A DNA stretch of 64,000 bases from Micromonospora cathayae. Its GTDB lineage: Bacteria > Actinomycetota > Actinomycetes > Mycobacteriales > Micromonosporaceae. The notes below the pieces were generated by a model, which did no database searches, was not told where the DNA came from, and was given only the letters and a program-made list of their open reading frames with translations. Location of the stretch: contig NZ_CP118615.1 in assembly GCF_028993575.1 (NCBI RefSeq), forward strand, positions 5,733,001 to 5,797,000, given 5' to 3'. The position numbers and the translations under genes are program-made. Positions 24,916-33,424 of the stretch are shown piece after piece (positions within the stretch are counted from its first letter, which is position 1; each line of letters begins with the position of its first letter).

Positions 24916-27042
24916 CTCGACGTCGGTGGCGGACGCGAAGGTCCAGGTGTCCAGTTCGAACAGGTCGGTGTTCGCCGGGCCGGTGTAGGTGAAGTACACG
25001 TCGTGCGTGCCGGTGACGCCGCCGAGCTGGGCGGTCAGTTCGGTCCACTGGCCGAGCGGCCCGTCGACCGGGATGGTCGCCACCACCGGCGCGGTGGCCT
25101 GGTCGAGGCGGACCTGGATCTGGCCGCCGGCGGCCAGCGGACGCACCTTCGCCGTCACGCTGCCGGCCCCGGCCCCGAAGTCCACCGACGACAGCGCCGT
25201 CCAGTCACCGGCGTCGACGTCCCGTACCACCAGGTTCGGGGCGGCGGTGCCGAACTGGGCGGACCCGCCGTCGGTCTTCGCGGTGGCGACGCCCTTGCTC
25301 CAGCCGAACGTCTCGGCCTCGAACACCCGGTACGGGTCGAAGTCGCGGACCTGCTGGACGCCGGCGTAGGTGCCGACGACCTGCTGGATGGTGCCGTCCG
25401 GGTTGAAGGTCAGTTCCTGGATGTGCGGGCTGCGGTAGCCCTGGGTGGTGTTGCCGTTGATCCGCTTGTTCAGGGTCGGGGCGTGGTACGTGAAGTAGTG
25501 CTTCCCCTCGAACTCGAACACCGACTGGTGGTTGTTGCCGCCGGTGCCGGCACCGAAGAACTGCGACTGGTTCGGGAACAGCACGCCCGCGTAGGTCTCC
25601 TTCGGCCAGGACATCGGGTCGTCGGAGATCATGTAGCCGATCTGACCGCCGCCCGGGTAGCCCGGCAGCGGGGTCTGGGGGCCGCCGAAGTCGTTGCCGC
25701 CGAAGTGCGAGGAGTACGACAGGTAGTACCGGCCGTCCCGCTTGAACACCTGGGCCGCCTCGAACGCGACCGGGGCGTCCACCACGGCCGAGGTGCCCTC
25801 GGTGGAGACCATGTCGTCGCCCAGCCGGATGGCCCGGATGTTCTTCGGGTTGTTGAAGCGCTCCGCCGGCGGCATGCTGGTCGCGGCGGGACCGCCACCG
25901 AAGTAGAGGTACGCCTCACCGTCGGAGTCCACCAGCGGCGCCGGGTCGAACTTCCACGCGACGTCCTCGGCACCGGGGGTACGGCCGTCGATCAGGGTGC
26001 TGGTGCGCTCGCTGGTCCACGGTCCGAGCGGGGACGCGCCGGTGATCACGTTGCTCGATCCGCCGCCGTTGGCGTAGTACAGGAAGAACTTCTCCTGCCC
26101 GTTCACCGTCTTCTTGGCCATGCCGGGGGCCCACGAGTTGTTGGTGAACGGCGCGACACCGTTCGGGCCGGCGACCTGGATCTCACCGTGGTCGGTCCAG
26201 TTGACCAGGTCCTGCGAGGAGAGCACGGTGATCTGGTTGATCTGGCCGTAGTTGATCCCCGGCGAGATTCCGGTGACCGGGTCCGGGGCGTACCCCTGGG
26301 TGTCGTTGGTCAGGTACAGGTACACCCGGCCGTCGTGCACGAAGCCGAAGCCGTCCGCGCCGAACTTGTGCCCGATCAACGGGTTGTGTTCGCCGGGCAG
26401 CTTGCCGACGACCTCGATGGTCTTCGACGGCGGCGGGGGCGGCGCGGCACCGGTCAACGACACGTCGTCGAGGCTGAAGTCCATCAGGTGCAGGGCCGGG
26501 TCCGCGGACGGGGTGCTGGTCCACGGCGTCTCGAAGAACAGCCGGGCGGTGGAGACGTTCTGCCCGGCCGGGATGGTGAACTGGCCGGCGAACTGGGCCC
26601 ACTGGCCCTTGGTCGCGGTCACGCTGACCAGGTTGGTGTAGGTGGACGCGCCGTAGTGCATGGTGGCGAAGAACTGCTTCGTCGCCGGGCCGGCCGCGTT
26701 GTCGTACCTGATCCGGGCGTTGAGGGAGTAGGTCTGCCCGGCCTGGACCTTGCCGGAGAGGTCCTGCATCGGTCCGGAGCCGGTGGTCGCCCGGTCGGTG
26801 ACGCGGACCGCGCCGGACCCGGAGTAGGCGTCCGGGGTGAGGGTGAGGGTGGCCCGGTCGGTCGCGTTGCCGTTGTTGACGAACCAGCCGGTCAGGTTCT
26901 CCTCGAAGCCGCCGTTGACGACGAGGTTGGTGTCGGCGGCCTGGACCGGTGCCGCCGTGGCGAGTGCCGCGGCGAGCATGGTGCCGACCGTGGCGAAGGC
27001 GACGACCCGTCGTCGGGCCGACCTTCGCAGGCGCTGGGTCAC
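24625..27042 (-). CDS. Secreted GH43 glycoside hydrolase with CBM domains (1)
   Basis: 805 aa from GTG 27042 (AAGGAG ribosome site). Signal peptide ends near AAPVQAAD. Next is a CBM4/9-like module (NLVVNGGFEENLTGW...FETPW), a short Pro linker, the GH43 five-blade propeller with candidate catalytic residues in FGADGFGFVHDG, KFDPAPLVDSDG and AFEAAQVFKRDG (Asp, Asp, Glu), then a CBM6-like module (FEAETFGWSKGVAT...FELDTWTF) and a 96-residue C-terminal domain shared with the upstream gene. GH43 enzymes act on arabinan, arabinoxylan or xylan; exact specificity cannot be read. Second gene of the operon, 84 bp after the first. Confidence 0.9.
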   Translation of the reverse strand: MTQRLRRSARRRVVAFATVGTMLAAALATAAPVQAADTNLVVNGGFEENLTGWFVNNGNATDRATLTLTPDAYSGSGAVRVTDRATTGSGPMQDLSGKVQAGQTYSLNARIRYDNAAGPATKQFFATMHYGASTYTNLVSVTATKGQWAQFAGQFTIPAGQNVSTARLFFETPWTSTPSADPALHLMDFSLDDVSLTGAAPPPPPSKTIEVVGKLPGEHNPLIGHKFGADGFGFVHDGRVYLYLTNDTQGYAPDPVTGISPGINYGQINQITVLSSQDLVNWTDHGEIQVAGPNGVAPFTNNSWAPGMAKKTVNGQEKFFLYYANGGGSSNVITGASPLGPWTSERTSTLIDGRTPGAEDVAWKFDPAPLVDSDGEAYLYFGGGPAATSMPPAERFNNPKNIRAIRLGDDMVSTEGTSAVVDAPVAFEAAQVFKRDGRYYLSYSSHFGGNDFGGPQTPLPGYPGGGQIGYMISDDPMSWPKETYAGVLFPNQSQFFGAGTGGNNHQSVFEFEGKHYFTYHAPTLNKRINGNTTQGYRSPHIQELTFNPDGTIQQVVGTYAGVQQVRDFDPYRVFEAETFGWSKGVATAKTDGGSAQFGTAAPNLVVRDVDAGDWTALSSVDFGAGAGSVTAKVRPLAAGGQIQVRLDQATAPVVATIPVDGPLGQWTELTAQLGGVTGTHDVYFTYTGPANTDLFELDTWTFASATDVEVPVTVGAQVRCVAGKAYVAVQARNDHDGPVDVMLGSAYGERSVSGVAPGANAYQQFASRSVAVPAGSATVRVTGSVDGRAVTTVRESTYPATNCGT

Positions 27043-27126
27043 GAGATGGTTCTCCTTGGTCTGTGGCGGACAGGGCTGCACCGGCTCCGGGGCCGGAACG
27101 GGCCCCGGGGGCGGTCCGGTGGTTCG

Positions 27127-27417
27127 TCAGGTGCCGCAGGTGGTGGCGGCGTAGCTGGTCTCCCGGACGGTCGTCACGGCCCGGCCGTCCACCGACCCGG
27201 TCACCCGGACCGTCGCCGAACCCGCCGGCACCACCGCCGACCGCGACGCGAACTGCTGGTACGCGTTCGCCCCCGGCGCGACACTCGACACCGACCGCTC
27301 CCCGTACGCGCTCTGCAACACCACGTCCACCGGACCGTCATGGTCGTTACGCGCCTGCACCGCCACGTACGCCCTACCGGCCACACACCGCACCTGCGCG
27401 CCGACCGTCACCGGGAT
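27127..27417 (-). repeat. C-terminal module shared by the two GH43 genes, copy 2
   Basis: Second copy of the 96-codon block described at 24625-24915. The higher similarity here than elsewhere in the two genes suggests gene conversion or a recently exchanged module. Confidence 0.85.
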
Positions 27418-30165
27418 CTGCGGCGGGGCGGCCCGGAGCACGCCGAGTCGGGCCAGGTGGTAGCTGAGCGCGCGTTCCGGGGCGTCGATCTGGTTCTGGG
27501 TGCCGAACGCGCCGGCCCGGGCCGTGGTCGCGGCGGTCAGGGCGGCCCGCATCGCCGCCCAGGCGTCGGCCGGGTACGCCGACTCGTCGAGCGTGCCCGC
27601 GTACCCGATGGCCGCGTCGAGGGCGCCGGTGTCCAGTGGCCGGCCCTGGGCGGTGAGCGTGTCGCTGAGCAGGTAGTGGTCGAAGTCGACGTGCCCGCCG
27701 GTCTGCCGGGTGGCGTAGTTGAACAGCCCGACCCGGTGCCCCATGAAGTGGGCGAGGCTGCCGTCCAGGTTCTGCGGGCCGACCCGGTTGCCGAGCTGCG
27801 TCCAGGTCAGTCCGTCGAGGCTGTAGTAGAAGGTGGTCCAGAGCTGCCCGGTGGGGGCGGCGAAGTCGAGGTCGGCCTTGACGTGCACCTGGGTCGCGTC
27901 GCCGAGCGCCACGGTGGTGCCCGGCAGCAAGGTCTCCAGGGTGGCCTGGTCGAGGTCGACCGCGAACGGCTGGACCCGGTTGACCACGCCGAGGGTGTTC
28001 ACCCCGTTGGCGCGTTTGACGGCCACGTACGAGAAGCCCCGGTTGTAGGCGGCCAGCCCGGCGACGTCGCCGTCGCGCATCCCGGAGATGTCCATCCTGG
28101 TCTCGGCCGACTGCCGGGGGCCGAAGGTCCGCTGGGAGAGGGTGTTGCGGGCCTCCTCGAACCAGGCCAGCTCGGCCCGGTTGGAGAGCTTGGTGTAGAT
28201 GTAGTTCCCGGTCACCACCTTGCCGGTGGTCAGGCGCAGCCAGCCGTCGCGGTCGGTGAGCGACCAGTACCGGTTGTCCGGCGCGTGGTTCCACTCCCAG
28301 GCCAGGTCCAGGCGGGATCCGTTGGGCCTGATCTCCGCCTCGGTGGGGTGTTCGTTGGTGGGTCGCTGCCCGACGACCGAGACGTCGTCGATCAGGTACT
28401 CCACGCTCGACGAGGGCGGCTGCGGGTTGGCCCACGGGGTCTCCACCGCAAACCTGACGTTGCCCAGGTTGGCCGAGGCCGGCACGGTGTACTGACCGGT
28501 GACGGTGGTCCACTGTCCGACCGGGACGGTGCCGAAGGTCATCACCTGCACGCCGGATCCCCAGTCGGCGGCGAGGTTGAACCGGATGCTGCTCGGGCCG
28601 GAGGTGTACTTGATCTTCGCCGACACGGTGTAGGTGACGCCGTGTTGCAGCTTGCCGTTGAGGGACTGGTTCGGCCCCGAGCCGTTGAGCGTACGGTCAC
28701 CGACCCGCAGCGCCGCCGTGCCGGTGGCCGGGTCGGTGCGGTCCAGGGTGAGCGTCGCGCCGTACTGGGCGGCCCAGGGCGTGACGGCACCGGCCTCGAA
28801 TCCGGCGTTGTCCAGCAGTTCGACGCCGAGCAGCGACTCGTCGAGGTCCGGCGGCGTCGGGATGGTCCACTGCTCGTCCTGGTACGCCTTGTGCGGGGCG
28901 TCGTTGGCGAAGTCGTCCGAGGCGACGATGCTCTTCTGCCGCTCGAACAGTTCCTCGGCCGGGCTCAACGCGATCGGCTTGGGGAACGCCCCGTCCACCG
29001 GCACCACCCCGTTGGTGCCGAAGGTCGGCCAGCCGTCGGACCAGGTGGCGGGGATGAGCGCCGGGATGCGCCCGATCGGGAAGGTGTCCCGGAAGAACAT
29101 GCCGTGCCAGTCGGTCCGGCCGTCCGCCCGGCTGATCGGCACCAGGCTGCCCTGCGCGAAGCCGTTGGAGTTGAGGACGCCGCGTGCCTCGTAGGTGTTC
29201 ACCCCGCCTGCGGCGGTGTAGCGGCCGAGCAGCTCCCGGGAGCGGAACATGACGACCTGCCGTCCCTGGCCGGAGGGCCAGGTGATGATGACCGCGTAGT
29301 ACCAGCCGTCGATGTGGTAGAACTGCGCGCCCTCGAACAGGCCGCCGATGAACGGCTGACCGGCGTAGTCGCTGGCGGTGAAGATGTTCGGGTAGTCCTG
29401 GGTGATCGCGGTCAGGTCGGCGTTGAGCTTCACGGCGCTGGTGCCGCCGGAGCCGTAGAAGATGTACGGCGTGCCGTCGACGTCGAAGAAGAGCGACGGG
29501 TCGTGCAGGCCACGGCCGAGGGCGGTGCGCTGCCACGCGCCGTCGTCGATGTCGTCGGTGCGGTAGATGTAGGCGCCGCCGAGGTTGTTGGTGTTGAAGG
29601 CGACGTAGAACATGCCGTCGTGGTAACGCAGCGACGACGCCCACTGGCCCTGACCGTACGAGTTCTGGCCGTTGCGCAACGAGAACGCGTCGCCGATGCT
29701 GGCCCGGTCGAAGACGTAGTTGACGGTCTCCCAGTTGACCAGGTCGTACGACTTCATGATGGGCGCGCCGGGGCTGAGGTGCATGGTGGTGCTGATCATG
29801 TAGTAGAGGTCGCGTCCCTCGTCGTTCTCGGCGGCCGGCACCCGTTCGACGCTGATGTCGGGGACGTCGGAGCGCAGCAGCGGCACGGTGTAGCTGCCGT
29901 CCCCCCGGTCCGTCGAGGTGTACGACGACCGGGGCGACCAGTCGTCGGCGGCCTGGGCCGGACCACCGGTGGCGACCGCGCCGGCACAGAGCAGCGCCCC
30001 GGCCACGAAGCCCGCGAGCACGCGGGGCCGGCTCGCGCGGGTCGCCCGCGTCGGGCCGGGCCGGCGGGTGCGGCTGCCGGTGAACCGGCGCAGCAGGACG
30101 GTGGCAGCGTCCGACAGGGAAACGGTCCGGCGGGCGGGGGCCCGAGAGCCAACGGATACCTGCAT
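27127..30165 (-). CDS. Secreted GH43 glycoside hydrolase with CBM and C-terminal module (2)
   Basis: 1,012 aa from ATG 30165 behind a GGAG site. A long N-terminus precedes the signal core LAGFVAGALLCAGAVATGGPAQAAD. The GH43 propeller follows, with LLRSDVPDIS, LHDPSLFFDVDG and LFEGAQFYHIDG carrying the Asp, Asp and Glu expected for catalysis. A CBM4/9-like module (ELLDNAGFEAGAVTPW...) is inserted before a concanavalin-like, DUF1349/xylosidase-C2-type domain (WEWNHAPDNRYWSL...VDFDHYLLSD). A helical spacer and the shared 96-residue domain close the protein. Beta-xylosidase or arabinofuranosidase activity is plausible. First gene of the operon, directly behind the palindrome at 30204-30217. Confidence 0.9.
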   Translation of the reverse strand: MQVSVGSRAPARRTVSLSDAATVLLRRFTGSRTRRPGPTRATRASRPRVLAGFVAGALLCAGAVATGGPAQAADDWSPRSSYTSTDRGDGSYTVPLLRSDVPDISVERVPAAENDEGRDLYYMISTTMHLSPGAPIMKSYDLVNWETVNYVFDRASIGDAFSLRNGQNSYGQGQWASSLRYHDGMFYVAFNTNNLGGAYIYRTDDIDDGAWQRTALGRGLHDPSLFFDVDGTPYIFYGSGGTSAVKLNADLTAITQDYPNIFTASDYAGQPFIGGLFEGAQFYHIDGWYYAVIITWPSGQGRQVVMFRSRELLGRYTAAGGVNTYEARGVLNSNGFAQGSLVPISRADGRTDWHGMFFRDTFPIGRIPALIPATWSDGWPTFGTNGVVPVDGAFPKPIALSPAEELFERQKSIVASDDFANDAPHKAYQDEQWTIPTPPDLDESLLGVELLDNAGFEAGAVTPWAAQYGATLTLDRTDPATGTAALRVGDRTLNGSGPNQSLNGKLQHGVTYTVSAKIKYTSGPSSIRFNLAADWGSGVQVMTFGTVPVGQWTTVTGQYTVPASANLGNVRFAVETPWANPQPPSSSVEYLIDDVSVVGQRPTNEHPTEAEIRPNGSRLDLAWEWNHAPDNRYWSLTDRDGWLRLTTGKVVTGNYIYTKLSNRAELAWFEEARNTLSQRTFGPRQSAETRMDISGMRDGDVAGLAAYNRGFSYVAVKRANGVNTLGVVNRVQPFAVDLDQATLETLLPGTTVALGDATQVHVKADLDFAAPTGQLWTTFYYSLDGLTWTQLGNRVGPQNLDGSLAHFMGHRVGLFNYATRQTGGHVDFDHYLLSDTLTAQGRPLDTGALDAAIGYAGTLDESAYPADAWAAMRAALTAATTARAGAFGTQNQIDAPERALSYHLARLGVLRAAPPQIPVTVGAQVRCVAGRAYVAVQARNDHDGPVDVVLQSAYGERSVSSVAPGANAYQQFASRSAVVPAGSATVRVTGSVDGRAVTTVRETSYAATTCGT

Positions 30166-30758
30166 GGCAGCTCCATAGCCGAGGGGGGCGGGGGCCCTCA
30201 TCCTGTTAGCGCTAACATCGCATCGTCAAGAGCTGGATCGATACTCGTCCGAAATGACCGCGTAACCCACCCCGCCCGCGGCCCACGGGAGCGTTTCCAC
30301 AGGTGACGGCACCGACCGCCGCGACCGACCGGGCTGTCGCCGGGGCGGCTACCACCCGTCCCACGATCGAGGGGCGGCGCCCGACACGCCACCGAGCCAC
30401 CTCCGGCGCTCGACCGAGGACCCGCCGCCGGCGACGGCCGCCGTCGGCGCGCGGCGCGCCAGCCCGCACCAGGGCAGCGGCGGCTCCACGCTCGGCGGGA
30501 ATCCGCAGTGGATCCAGGACGCCGAGCACGCCGACTGCGTCACCTCCGGACAGCCGACGACGATTACTCAGCGCAACCACCGGTTGTCAGATGTCGACCG
30601 GCGAGCGGCCGTACCCCGTCGACGCATTCGCTAAACCTGCAGGTGACGGGGATCACGCATATGCGCCTCGGGTAGTCGGTCTGCATATTCGCGCTAACCT
30701 GGGGTACTCGACCTCCACCAATACGAGGTCTGACTACTCACTGTATCGGACAGGTGAC
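30166..30758. other. 593-bp divergent intergenic region
   Basis: Between the GH43 operon and the XRE-DUF5753 gene. Apart from the LacI-type palindrome it is mostly GC-rich without convincing coding sequence. AT-richer DNA at about 30655-30760 holds the probable XRE promoter; it includes a GACCTC (30710-30715) and GAGGTC (30725-30730) inverted repeat. Confidence 0.55.
30204..30217. promoter_or_regulatory. LacI-type operator of the GH43 operon
   Basis: TGTTAGCGCTAACA is a perfect 14-bp palindrome, 38 bp before the first GH43 start codon. This core is typical for LacI-family repressors of glycosidase genes in actinomycetes. The LacI gene in this window has a different predicted site (GAAATCGATTTC), so the regulator is probably encoded elsewhere. 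Confidence 0.8.
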
Positions 30759-31664
30759 ATGGAACATCTCCTGGAGGCTCCGGCCTACCAACGCAAGAGG
30801 TTGAGTCGACGGCTGATGCGGACCCGACGGTCGACCGGCCTCACCCAGCAGCAGGTGGCTGCGGAGTTGCGCTGGTCGCAATCGAAGGTGACCCGCATCG
30901 AGAGCGGCGACGTCGGGATCTCCCACACCGACCTGCTCGCGCTCCTCACGCTCTACGGACTCTCCGACGACGGCACCGTCCGGGAACTGACCAAGATTGC
31001 CGACATCGCCCGACGGCCGAGCCTTCCCCAGATCAGCGACGTCCACTCGAAGGCGTTCCGGGAATACCTCGAGAACGAGCAGATCGCGCAGACCCTCCAC
31101 TCGTTCGAACCCACCTATGTCCCCGGTCTTCTCCAGACGCCCAGCTATCGGATCTCGGTACTCAAGAACGACTACCGTTTCTCCTCCCTCAGCACCGCCG
31201 AACAGGAGGAGGCGGAAAGGAAGATCGCCCAGAAGGTCGAGGTGATGCAGTGGCGCCAGCAGATTCTGCTCGAGAACGGTTCGCTCGCGAAGGCGAGTTT
31301 CGTCGTCGACGAGGCGGTGATCCGGCGGACGGTGGGTGCCGAGGTGGGCGACACCACGATCATGCGGGAACAACTGGAGCGACTTCAGGCTGTCCTGCGC
31401 AACCCGAAGGTGGATCTGCGGGTGATCCGCTTCAGTAGTGGCGCGCACGTCGGGATGGGAAGCTCCTCGTACATTCTGTTGGACTTCCCGGACATCGACG
31501 ACCCGACCCTTCTCTACGAGGAGAGCACCACCGGCGAACTCACCACCCGCGAGGACGAGGCACGCATCAAGGACGCCAGTTCGTCGTTCGAGAACCTCCA
31601 GATCCTCGCCTGCCGTGGTGCCGAACTGGAGTCCCTCCTGGACGAGGCGCTCGCGGCCCTCTAG
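30759..31664 (+). CDS. XRE-family regulator with DUF5753 domain
   Basis: 301 aa from ATG 30759; frame stays open upstream but that part is Pro/Arg-rich shadow. XRE HTH at residues 15-70 (RLMRTRRSTGLTQQQVAAELRWSQSKVTRIESG). DUF5753 follows: EPTYVPGLLQTPSYRISVL, ...FVVDEAVIRRTVG, LERLQAVLRNPKVDLRVIRF and YILLDFPD, the standard order. Such proteins are abundant in Streptomyces and Micromonospora and usually pair with a small DUF397 gene, as in the WhiJ system; here a DUF397 gene lies 1 kb downstream on the same strand. Confidence 0.92.
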   Translation: MEHLLEAPAYQRKRLSRRLMRTRRSTGLTQQQVAAELRWSQSKVTRIESGDVGISHTDLLALLTLYGLSDDGTVRELTKIADIARRPSLPQISDVHSKAFREYLENEQIAQTLHSFEPTYVPGLLQTPSYRISVLKNDYRFSSLSTAEQEEAERKIAQKVEVMQWRQQILLENGSLAKASFVVDEAVIRRTVGAEVGDTTIMREQLERLQAVLRNPKVDLRVIRFSSGAHVGMGSSSYILLDFPDIDDPTLLYEESTTGELTTREDEARIKDASSSFENLQILACRGAELESLLDEALAAL

Positions 31665-31722
31665 CCGCTCGACCCCCGTCCCGCAGCCGACAACCGAACT
31701 CAGACCGGAGGAGGTCACCCGC

Positions 31723-31821
31723 ATGACTCGCGGAGGCGACATGCCGGCGACGTGCGCCCTGTGGCCTGCCGTCCGGTCTGAGACCGCCGGCACCGGCGGC
31801 GTGGCAGGCCCTCGTGGCTGA
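31723..31821 (+). CDS. Possible 32-aa peptide
   Basis: ATG 31723 lies eight bases after a strong GGAGGAGG ribosome site (31707-31714). The reading frame (MTRGGDMPATCALW...) ends with TGA 31819-31821, eight bases into the next gene, whose GTG is at 31814. It may be a leader peptide coupling translation of the membrane protein; the sequence itself is not recognised. Confidence 0.4.
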   Translation: MTRGGDMPATCALWPAVRSETAGTGGVAGPRG

Positions 31822-32134
31822 TCTCGACCGCGACCTGCCCTTCCGTCCGGCCGTCCAGGAGCCTCAGGCGGCGGGTCACCTCACGCTGCTCGGGCTCGTG
31901 CGCGAGGTCCTCGACAAGCCCCACATGCTCGCCGGCGCGATGGCCCTGACGCTGCTGTTCGCCTGCCTCCTCGGGGCGCTGCTGGCCTTCGTCACCGGGC
32001 AGCTCTGGGGATTCCTGCTGTTCTTCCCAGCCGCGATCACCCTGGTCGTGTGGGCCGCCATGCGGGCGCGTCGGGCGAACCGCCAGGTCAGCGGCGATGC
32101 CGGCGCTGCGCGGCGGCCAACGAAGACAGAATAG
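31814..32134 (+). CDS. Small membrane protein
   Basis: 106 aa from GTG 31814. A charged 38-residue N-terminus is followed by two transmembrane helices (MLAGAMALTLLFACLLGALLAFV and LWGFLLFFPAAITLVVWAAM) and an Arg-rich cytoplasmic tail. No family recognised. It follows the DUF5753 regulator by 149 bp and its 3' end overlaps the convergent membrane-protein gene by 47 bp. Confidence 0.65.
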   Translation: MADLDRDLPFRPAVQEPQAAGHLTLLGLVREVLDKPHMLAGAMALTLLFACLLGALLAFVTGQLWGFLLFFPAAITLVVWAAMRARRANRQVSGDAGAARRPTKTE

Positions 32135-32414
32135 GGTCCGCCAGGACGCCGGCGAGACACCCGACGGCGATCATCATCATGACGAGCGTCGCCGCTCGCG
32201 CCGTGTCGTTGTCGGCGAAGAACGCCACACCGAGGCCGTTGCCGGCAGCCAACGCGATCACTCCCGCGCTGACCGCGTAGAGGGCCAGCCGAACGGGTGA
32301 GGCCGAATCGTCGTGGAGAGGTGAGCCGCGCTCGTCCTCGTGTTGCCCGGGCTGACCGCGCGTCGCCTCCGAAGACACCGGCGTCCGCCTGTCGGTAAAG
32401 CCGCTACCGGGCAC
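32088..32414 (-). CDS. Small two-helix membrane protein
   Basis: 108 aa from GTG 32414, five bases after a GAGGAGG site; an ATG at 32462 is also in frame but has no ribosome site. Hydrophilic N-terminal 45 residues, then two membrane helices (VRLALYAVSAGVIALAAGNGLGVAFF and AATLVMMMIAVGCLAGVLADPIL). No family recognised. Convergent with and overlapping the preceding small membrane-protein gene. Confidence 0.6.
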   Translation of the reverse strand: MPGSGFTDRRTPVSSEATRGQPGQHEDERGSPLHDDSASPVRLALYAVSAGVIALAAGNGLGVAFFADNDTARAATLVMMMIAVGCLAGVLADPILSSLAAAQRRHRR

Positions 32415-32692
32415 CACACCTCCTCTGGGTGGCCCGTCCTTCCCGGCCACCGTACCGGTCATGCCAGTTTATCGAAACCAGCCGGACGCAGCATACCGAC
32501 GTCGTCCTTCAGGCGGACCCGCTCTCGGAAGAGAAGACGGTCTCCCGTGGACAGACTAGCTTGCACATCGATGTCTATCTAGACTCCAGATTGCTGCAGA
32601 GTCGCGGCTACCCAGGATTCGACGTCACCGTCACGGGCTGCCCGCCCGTATCGACCATGACGAGACATTCGGCCGCCAACCGAGGAGGACCG

Positions 32693-32902
32693 TTGGGCGA
32701 CACGCCTACGCCCGTTGCGTGGCGCAAGAGTTCCCGGAGTTGCCAGGGAAACTGCGTGGAGGTCTCGACGATGAGCCCGTTGGTGCTGGTACGGGACAGC
32801 AAGGATCCGGACGGCCCGGCGTTACGGATCAGCCGGACCGCCTGGCGGACGTTCCTGAACGGCATGGCCGGCACGACGGGCGGGCCGGTAGTCGCCCGGT
32901 GA
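32693..32902 (+). CDS. DUF397 protein
   Basis: 69 aa from TTG 32693, five bases after GAGGAGGAC. The core WRKSSRSCQGNCVEVS...VLVRDSKDPDGPALRIS..AWRTFL is a textbook DUF397. These short proteins act with XRE-DUF5753 regulators, probably as antitoxin- or anti-sigma-like partners. The partner is most likely the regulator at 30759-31664, although two membrane-protein genes stand between them, which is unusual because the pair is normally adjacent. Confidence 0.9.
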   Translation: MGDTPTPVAWRKSSRSCQGNCVEVSTMSPLVLVRDSKDPDGPALRISRTAWRTFLNGMAGTTGGPVVAR

Positions 32903-32968
32903 CGGACAGCCGGCGGCCCGGACCCCACCGGGTCCGGACCGCCGTCGCGATGGTCCTGCCGGGCCCGG

Positions 32969-33172
32969 TCACCCCCGCCGGGCGGACCGCACGGCCCGCC
33001 GCCGGCGGTTCCGGGAGACCAGCCGCCGGTACGCCCGGACGGCCGGCGGCGTCGCCGCCACCAGTCCCGCGAGCGCCGACAGGAACTTGAGGACCACGGT
33101 GATCGACGGCAGCCAGCTCAGGATCTGCGCCGGCTCGACCACCGTGAGGCAGTACGCGATGAAGGCAGCCAC
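32969..33172 (-). CDS. Small membrane-associated hypothetical protein
   Basis: 67 aa from GTG 33172, eight bases after AAGGGA. Hydrophobic segments AAFIAYCLTVVEPAQIL and VVLKFLSALAGLVAATPPAVRAY precede an Arg-rich tail. No family recognised. Divergent from the TPR regulator; the CGGGACAG boxes lie between the two starts. Confidence 0.55.
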   Translation of the reverse strand: MAAFIAYCLTVVEPAQILSWLPSITVVLKFLSALAGLVAATPPAVRAYRRLVSRNRRRRAVRSARRG

Positions 33173-33331
33173 TGGATAGTTCCCTTCGGTGAAGTCGTCA
33201 CCCCGGGTGGAGCGGACAGGAATCACACTGCTGCTGTCCCGGAGGCCCACCAACGGACTGGACGAGGTCACTCCGAAGTGGTCCAGGCGACCGCCGGTAC
33301 GGGACGTCCTGACGCCACCCTGAGTCGGATT

Positions 33332-33414
33332 CGGGACAGCCGTCGGCCTGTCCCGGGACGGAGTGCGACCCTCTACTGTCTCCGGGACAGCCGTCCCGGG
33401 ACAGTGCGGGACAC
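33332..33414. promoter_or_regulatory. Array of CGGGACAG boxes before the TPR regulator
   Basis: CGGGACAG occurs at 33332-33339, inverted at 33348-33355 (8-bp spacer), then direct at 33383-33390 and 33397-33404 (14-bp period), with CGGGACAC at 33407-33414 and an outlying inverted copy at 33234-33241. All lie within 200 bp of the ATG at 33425. They look like a multi-site operator for autoregulation. Confidence 0.65.
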
Positions 33415-33424
33415 GGGGGGACGC

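Noticed and set aside
24391..30306. A long open plus-strand frame (about 1,970 codons) opposite the GH43 operon
   Set aside because: It is the high-GC mirror frame of well-supported minus-strand genes; its translation has no domains and is Val/Arg/Gly-rich.
30212..30580. Minus-strand gene upstream of the GH43 operon
   Set aside because: It overlaps the operator, is Arg/Gly-rich and has no recognisable protein features.
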